Positions 49,441 through 53,131 of a stretch of DNA of 53,131 bases are shown one piece after another. Position numbers and translations under genes: made by a program. Within the stretch, counting starts at the first letter, position 1. Every line of letters starts with the position of its first letter. The notes under the pieces are model-generated. The model had not been told where the DNA came from and did no database searches. It worked only from the letters and a program-made list of their open reading frames with translations. Source of the DNA: Actinomycetes bacterium (GTDB lineage: Bacteria > Actinomycetota > Acidimicrobiia > Acidimicrobiales > RAAP-2); contig JAKBTL010000060.1 of assembly GCA_021844425.1 (NCBI GenBank), forward strand, positions 1-53,131, read 5' to 3'.

Positions 49441-52400
49441 CGCGTCTTCCACGCGACGTGGGACCCCGGTGGGGCGGGGACGCTGTTGCTGTGGGCGGAG
49501 CCCTTCCCCACGCCCGCCGAGCGCGTTCTCGAGGCGCTGGCCTCGGCTGGCGGCGCGCCCTCGGGGCGAGCTCCGGCACCGGGGATTGGTGTGGCGACCA
49601 TCCATCTGCCGGCTCGCCGCGGCGTGCCGGTGCCTTCGCCAGAGCTCGTGCGCGCCGGAGCTGCGGCTCCGCGGCGACGCGGGGGGCCTTGGGTGTTGCG
49701 ACCTCACGCCGTCCCTACGCTGCGGCTGGGCCCGCTCGACGCGCTCGACGCGCTCCTCGCGCTCGACGCGCTCCTCGCGCTCGACGACGACCACGCGCCG
49801 TTCAAGGTCGGCTCCTCGGTCCGCGCGTTCGCACGGGTGGCGGAGCTCGCGCTCGAGGTCGTCGCCGGCGGGCGCGTCGTCCCGTCGCTCGAGGATCGAG
49901 CCGGTGCACGACTGGCCCGGTGGGCCCCGCTGCATACCGGGCGCGACGCCGAGCGGCTGCAGCTGCTCGCCAGTGCGCTGCCGGGCGCCGCGTGCGCGCT
50001 GGACGGAGGCGGGGACGCCGCGGCGGTCGTCCGGCATGCGTTCGACGTGCTCGTCGACGCGCTGTGCCGGGACGCGCTCTCGAACCGTGCACGCCCCGGT
50101 GCGGTGGGGTACCTGGGTAAGAGCCCGCGTCCAAGGGTCACGAACGCCGGGACCGACGCCGCGGACGCGTGGCTCGAGGCGCTCGAGAACCCCGACGGCC
50201 GTGTCCGCGCCGAACCTGGCGCGCTCGCGACGCTCGAGCGGCTCGTGGGGGAGTGGCGCGCGCCGCTCGTCTCGTCGTCCAGCGCCTGGCGTCTGTGCCT
50301 GCGCCTCCACGAGCCCGCAGTGCCGGCGACGCCGGAGGAGAGGGGTCCAGGCCTCGCCGCCCGGGTCGCCGACGCGATCGCGGACGGCGCGCTCGAGGGG
50401 CCTTGGAGGGTCGAGCTGCTGCTGCAGGCCGTTGACGAGCCGACCCTGCTCGTCGAGGCGGCAGAGGTCTGGCGGGCGGGAGAGTCGCTGCGCCGGGCCA
50501 CGCGGACCGTCGAAGAGCCCCAGGAGGTGCTGCTGGCCGAGCTGGGACGGGCCGTCGGCGCGTTCGGCGAGCTCAGCCAGGTGCTCGCCGAGCCTGCTCC
50601 GACGGCACTTTTCCTCGACCTGGAGGGGGCGCACCGGTTCCTTTCGGAGGTCGCCCCTGCGCTCGAGCTCGCGGGCTTCGGCGTGCTGGTGCCGTCGTGG
50701 TGGCGCCGGCCGGCGGCGCGCCTCGGCCTCCGGGTCCGAGCCGTGGCTGCGCCTTCCGGGCGCGACGCTGTGGGCGGTGCCGCTGCCGGCGGCCTCTCGC
50801 ACAGCCGCATTTCGGGCAGCGGTCTGGCTGCCTTCGCGTGGGAGGCTGCGATCGGCGACACGCCTCTCGAGCTCGCCGAGCTTCGGCACCTGGCCGAGCT
50901 GAAGGCGCCATTGGTCCGAGTGCGCGGGCAGTGGACGGAGCTGCACCACGAAGAGGTCACGCGTCTGGTCGAGTTCCTCCTGGCAGGACGTGCACACCGG
51001 ACGATTCCCCTCGCCGACGTGCTGCGGGCGGCCGCAGGTGCACCGCTGCCGACAGCCGGTGTGCCGGTCCTCGGCGTCGACGACGCCGGCCCCCTTGGCG
51101 CGCTGCTACGAGGCGAGCTCGACGAGTCGCTGGAGGTGGGTCCGACGCCGGCGGGCTTCCGCGGCGAGCTGCGCGCCTACCAGCGTCGTGCGGTGGCGTG
51201 GATCCGGCTGCTCGAGCGGGTGGGTCTCGGCGCCTGCCTCGCCGACGACATGGGGCTCGGCAAGACCGCGACGGTGCTCGGGGTGCTCCAGTCCGACCGG
51301 GTCGAGGGCTGCGCGGCGGGCCCGACGCTCGTCGTGTGCCCGACGTCGGTGATGGGCAACTGGCGAGGGGAGGTGGAGCGGTTCACGCCTTCCCTCCGTG
51401 TCGTCGTGCACCACGGCACGAGGAGGGCGAGGGGGCACGCCCTGCAGCGGATGGCCGCAGGTGCCGACGTCGTCGTCACCAGCTATCCCCTGGTCGAGCG
51501 TGATCGGGACGCGCTCGCGGCGGTGCCCTGGGAGCGGATCGTCCTCGACGAGGCGCAGCAGGTGAAGAACCCTTCGACGAAGCAGACGCAGGCGGTGCGG
51601 GCGATCACCGCGCCCCGACGCCTCGCCTTGACCGGGACGCCCGTCGAGAACCGCCTGGGAGAGCTGTGGTCGATCATGGAAGTGCTGAACCCCGGCCTGC
51701 TCGGCTCGCAGACCTCGTTCAAGGAACGGTTCGCCGTGCCGATCGAGCGCTACGGGGAGCAGGACGCGGCCGACCGGCTCCGGACGATCACGCGCCCACT
51801 CGTGCTCCGGAGGCTGAAGACCGATCGGTCGATCGTGCCCGAGCTGCCGGAGAAGATCGAGACGAAGGAGCGCTGCCCGCTCACCCGCGAGCAGGTGACG
51901 CTCTACCAGGCGGTGGTCGACGAGATGCTGGCGCAGATCGCCGGAGCGGAGGGGATCGCGCGGCGAGGGCTGGTGCTCGCCGCGATGCTCCGGCTGAAGC
52001 AGGTGTGCAACCATCCCGCGCAGTACGCCGCAGACGGCTCGCCGCTCGCGGGGCGCTCCGGCAAGGTCGAACGTACCGTCGAGATCCTCGAGCAAGTGCG
52101 CGCAGCGAACGAGCGCGCCCTCGTGTTCACCCAGTTCGCCGAGATGGGCGCGCTCTTGCAACGCCACCTCACCGAGCGCCTCGGTTGCCGCGTGGGGTTC
52201 CTCCACGGCGGCGTCGCCCGGATGCGACGCGACGAGCTCGTAGCCGAGCTCCAGTCCCCCGATGGGGCGATGCCGGTGATGGTCCTCTCGCTCAAGGCGG
52301 GCGGGACCGGTCTGAACCTCACGGCGGCGAGCCACGTGCTCCACTTCGACCGCTGGTGGAACCCGGCGGTCGAGGACCAGGCGTCCGACCGCGCCTATCG

Positions 52401-52596
52401 GATCGGGCAGCGTCGCGACGTCCAGGTGCGCAAGCTCGTGTGCGCGGGCACGATCGAAGACAGGATCGACGAGATGATCGAGTCCAAGCGCGCACTTGCC
52501 GCACGGGTCGTGGGAACCGGGGAAGGCTGGCTCACCGAGCTTTCCAACGACGAGCTCGCCGGGGTGCTCCGGCTGTCCGGGGAGGCCGTGGTGTGA
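49438..52596 (+). CDS. SNF2-family helicase, HelZ-like
   Basis: 1052 aa. The N-terminal 400 residues are the actinobacterial SNF2-associated region; 410-540 hold the SNF2 helicase-associated domain (FLDLEGAHRFLSEVAPALEL). RecA domain 1: ADDMGLGKTATVLGVL (Walker A near 604-611), DEAQQVKNPSTKQ (near 703-715) and LTGTPVENRLGELWS. Domain 2: ALVFTQFAEMGALLQRHL, LSLKAGGTGLNLTAA, HFDRWWNPAVEDQASDRAYR then IGQ (motif VI near 983). ATP-dependent DNA translocase, comparable to M. tuberculosis Rv2101 (HelZ). Overlaps the SWIM gene (GTGA). A short Leu-Asp-Ala repeat lies near residues 100-118. Confidence 0.92.
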   Translation: MRVFHATWDPGGAGTLLLWAEPFPTPAERVLEALASAGGAPSGRAPAPGIGVATIHLPARRGVPVPSPELVRAGAAAPRRRGGPWVLRPHAVPTLRLGPLDALDALLALDALLALDDDHAPFKVGSSVRAFARVAELALEVVAGGRVVPSLEDRAGARLARWAPLHTGRDAERLQLLASALPGAACALDGGGDAAAVVRHAFDVLVDALCRDALSNRARPGAVGYLGKSPRPRVTNAGTDAADAWLEALENPDGRVRAEPGALATLERLVGEWRAPLVSSSSAWRLCLRLHEPAVPATPEERGPGLAARVADAIADGALEGPWRVELLLQAVDEPTLLVEAAEVWRAGESLRRATRTVEEPQEVLLAELGRAVGAFGELSQVLAEPAPTALFLDLEGAHRFLSEVAPALELAGFGVLVPSWWRRPAARLGLRVRAVAAPSGRDAVGGAAAGGLSHSRISGSGLAAFAWEAAIGDTPLELAELRHLAELKAPLVRVRGQWTELHHEEVTRLVEFLLAGRAHRTIPLADVLRAAAGAPLPTAGVPVLGVDDAGPLGALLRGELDESLEVGPTPAGFRGELRAYQRRAVAWIRLLERVGLGACLADDMGLGKTATVLGVLQSDRVEGCAAGPTLVVCPTSVMGNWRGEVERFTPSLRVVVHHGTRRARGHALQRMAAGADVVVTSYPLVERDRDALAAVPWERIVLDEAQQVKNPSTKQTQAVRAITAPRRLALTGTPVENRLGELWSIMEVLNPGLLGSQTSFKERFAVPIERYGEQDAADRLRTITRPLVLRRLKTDRSIVPELPEKIETKERCPLTREQVTLYQAVVDEMLAQIAGAEGIARRGLVLAAMLRLKQVCNHPAQYAADGSPLAGRSGKVERTVEILEQVRAANERALVFTQFAEMGALLQRHLTERLGCRVGFLHGGVARMRRDELVAELQSPDGAMPVMVLSLKAGGTGLNLTAASHVLHFDRWWNPAVEDQASDRAYRIGQRRDVQVRKLVCAGTIEDRIDEMIESKRALAARVVGTGEGWLTELSNDELAGVLRLSGEAVV
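49735..49791. repeat. In-frame 18-bp repeat in the SNF2 gene
   Basis: CTCGACGCGCTCCTCGCG repeated, with a leading half unit, encoding LDALLA units that end in an Asp run. Confidence 0.8.
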
Positions 52597-53131
52597 GGCC
52601 GCCTCGCGGAGAGCGCGAAGGCGACCGCTTGGAACTCGAGATGCTGCGCGCCTGGCTGGCGGAGGTCGAGCGTCAGGCGACCCCGAAGGAGCGCCCGGCG
52701 ACCCCGAAGGAGCGGCCGGCGACCCCGAAGGGCCGCCGGAAGAAGGTCCCGGTGCTTCGCCGCCGCGAGGCGGGCCCGGACGACCCGCCGATCGACGACC
52801 CGCCAATCGACGAGCCGTTCGACGACGAGCCGCTCGACGACGAGCCGTTCGACGACGACCCGCCGATCGACGACCCCCTCGACGACGAGCCCGCCGGCGA
52901 GCCGGAGGAGGGCGTGCCGCCCGGGCGCGAGTCGACGCGTGGCGCGAGGAGGCCGCAGCCGCTCGCAGGCGGCCTCGCTGCGAGGACGCAGAGAGGGCCC
53001 GCCGGGGCGACGTGGTGGTCGCGCCGCTTCCTCGGCTCGCTCGAGTCCGCGATGGCCGGCGGCCGCATGGCGCACGGACGCGCGTACGCGAGGAGGGGGC
53101 AGGTCGCCGGGCTCGTCGTCGGTCCCGGTGT
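52593..53131 (+). CDS. SWIM zinc-finger protein, N-terminal part (cut by window edge)
   Basis: About 179 codons from GTG 52593, overlapping the SNF2 stop (GTGA), open to the right edge. MRPPRGEREGDRLELEMLRA, then three ATPKERP heptads, RRKKVPVLRRR, and an acidic Asp/Pro region (about residues 63-100) built from DDEP(L/F) and DDPPI units. From about residue 135, TWWSRRFLGSLESAMAGGR then MAHGRAYARRGQVAGLVVGPG matches the conserved start of SWIM zinc-finger proteins that pair with SNF2 helicases (compare Rv2102 next to Rv2101). The zinc finger itself lies beyond the window. Function unknown; presumed nucleic-acid-binding partner of the helicase. Confidence 0.82.
   Translation, partial: MRPPRGEREGDRLELEMLRAWLAEVERQATPKERPATPKERPATPKGRRKKVPVLRRREAGPDDPPIDDPPIDEPFDDEPLDDEPFDDDPPIDDPLDDEPAGEPEEGVPPGRESTRGARRPQPLAGGLAARTQRGPAGATWWSRRFLGSLESAMAGGRMAHGRAYARRGQVAGLVVGPG
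52677..52739. repeat. Three 21-bp tandem repeats in the SWIM gene
   Basis: Units at 52677, 52698 and 52719 encoding ATPKERP, ATPKERP and ATPKGRR. Confidence 0.92.
52779..52892. repeat. Acidic 12/15-bp repeat region in the SWIM gene
   Basis: GACGA(C/G)CCG-based units encode DDPPI, DEPFD, DEPLD and similar motifs. Imperfect but clearly periodic; it makes a strongly acidic linker next to the basic ATPKERP array. Confidence 0.85.

Overview
The window is very GC-rich (about 70% by eye) and densely coded on both strands, with many GTGA/ATGA start-stop overlaps and many GTG starts. It carries two micro-genes for ribosomal proteins described from mycobacteria (bS22, and a bL37-like peptide). It also keeps much of the actinobacterial neighbourhood rsmI-metG-tatD-rsmA-ispE ... 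glmU-prs-rplY-pth-mfd-mazG-eno-ftsB/divIC-DUF501-ppx that surrounds Rv1003-Rv1026 in Mycobacterium tuberculosis. This is an actinomycete chromosome. Acidimicrobiia is my best guess at class level, which is inference.

Layout. (1) 1-5881: a redox module made of a 2x[4Fe-4S] GltD-like flavoprotein (cut by the left edge) and a NapH/CcoG-like polyferredoxin. It is divergent from an Rrf2 regulator and a NarL/NarX-type two-component pair. (2) 5970-9930: a GT4 glycosyltransferase and a MerR regulator, divergent from an amylo-alpha-1,6-glucosidase (glycogen/alpha-glucan metabolism). (3) 9902-12109: a secreted-repeat lipoprotein, an unrecognised protein and a glycerophosphodiester phosphodiesterase. 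(4) 12172-17995: housekeeping genes DUF192, rsmI, metG, tatD, rsmA and ispE, with bL37-like and bS22 micro-genes on the opposite strand. (5) 18102-22131: an MprB/MprA-like two-component system, tRNA-Gln(TTG), a DUF4232 lipoprotein and a membrane protein. (6) 22200-35441: glmU (short), prs, rplY, pth, mfd, mazG, a DUF2142 membrane protein, eno, ftsB/divIC and DUF501. (7) 35374-48502: a glycan-assembly island of very large, often fused glycosyltransferases that has ppx/gppA embedded in it and separates ppx from DUF501. (8) 48660-53131: a GNAT acetyltransferase, then a HelZ-like SNF2 helicase translationally coupled to a SWIM zinc-finger protein cut by the right edge.

Two themes cut across the genes. 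First, at least ten short tandem repeats lie in frame inside protein-coding genes, all with periods divisible by three. They sit in linkers or tails of MazG, the DUF2142 protein, DUF501, a double GT4, a coiled-coil protein, SNF2 and SWIM. Second, many operon-leading genes have a TANNNT -10 hexamer 6-8 bases before the start codon, which points to leaderless transcripts.

No stretch above 300 bases lacks a gene. The longest gaps are 24361-24573 (holds a perfect 15-bp hairpin before rplY), 41234-41474 (divergent promoter region), 49272-49437 (terminator plus a leaderless promoter), 20498-20670 (inverted repeat before the response regulator and tRNA), 48503-48659, 21478-21633 and 29498-29639. I saw no rRNA, CRISPR array, insertion sequence, attachment site or origin.
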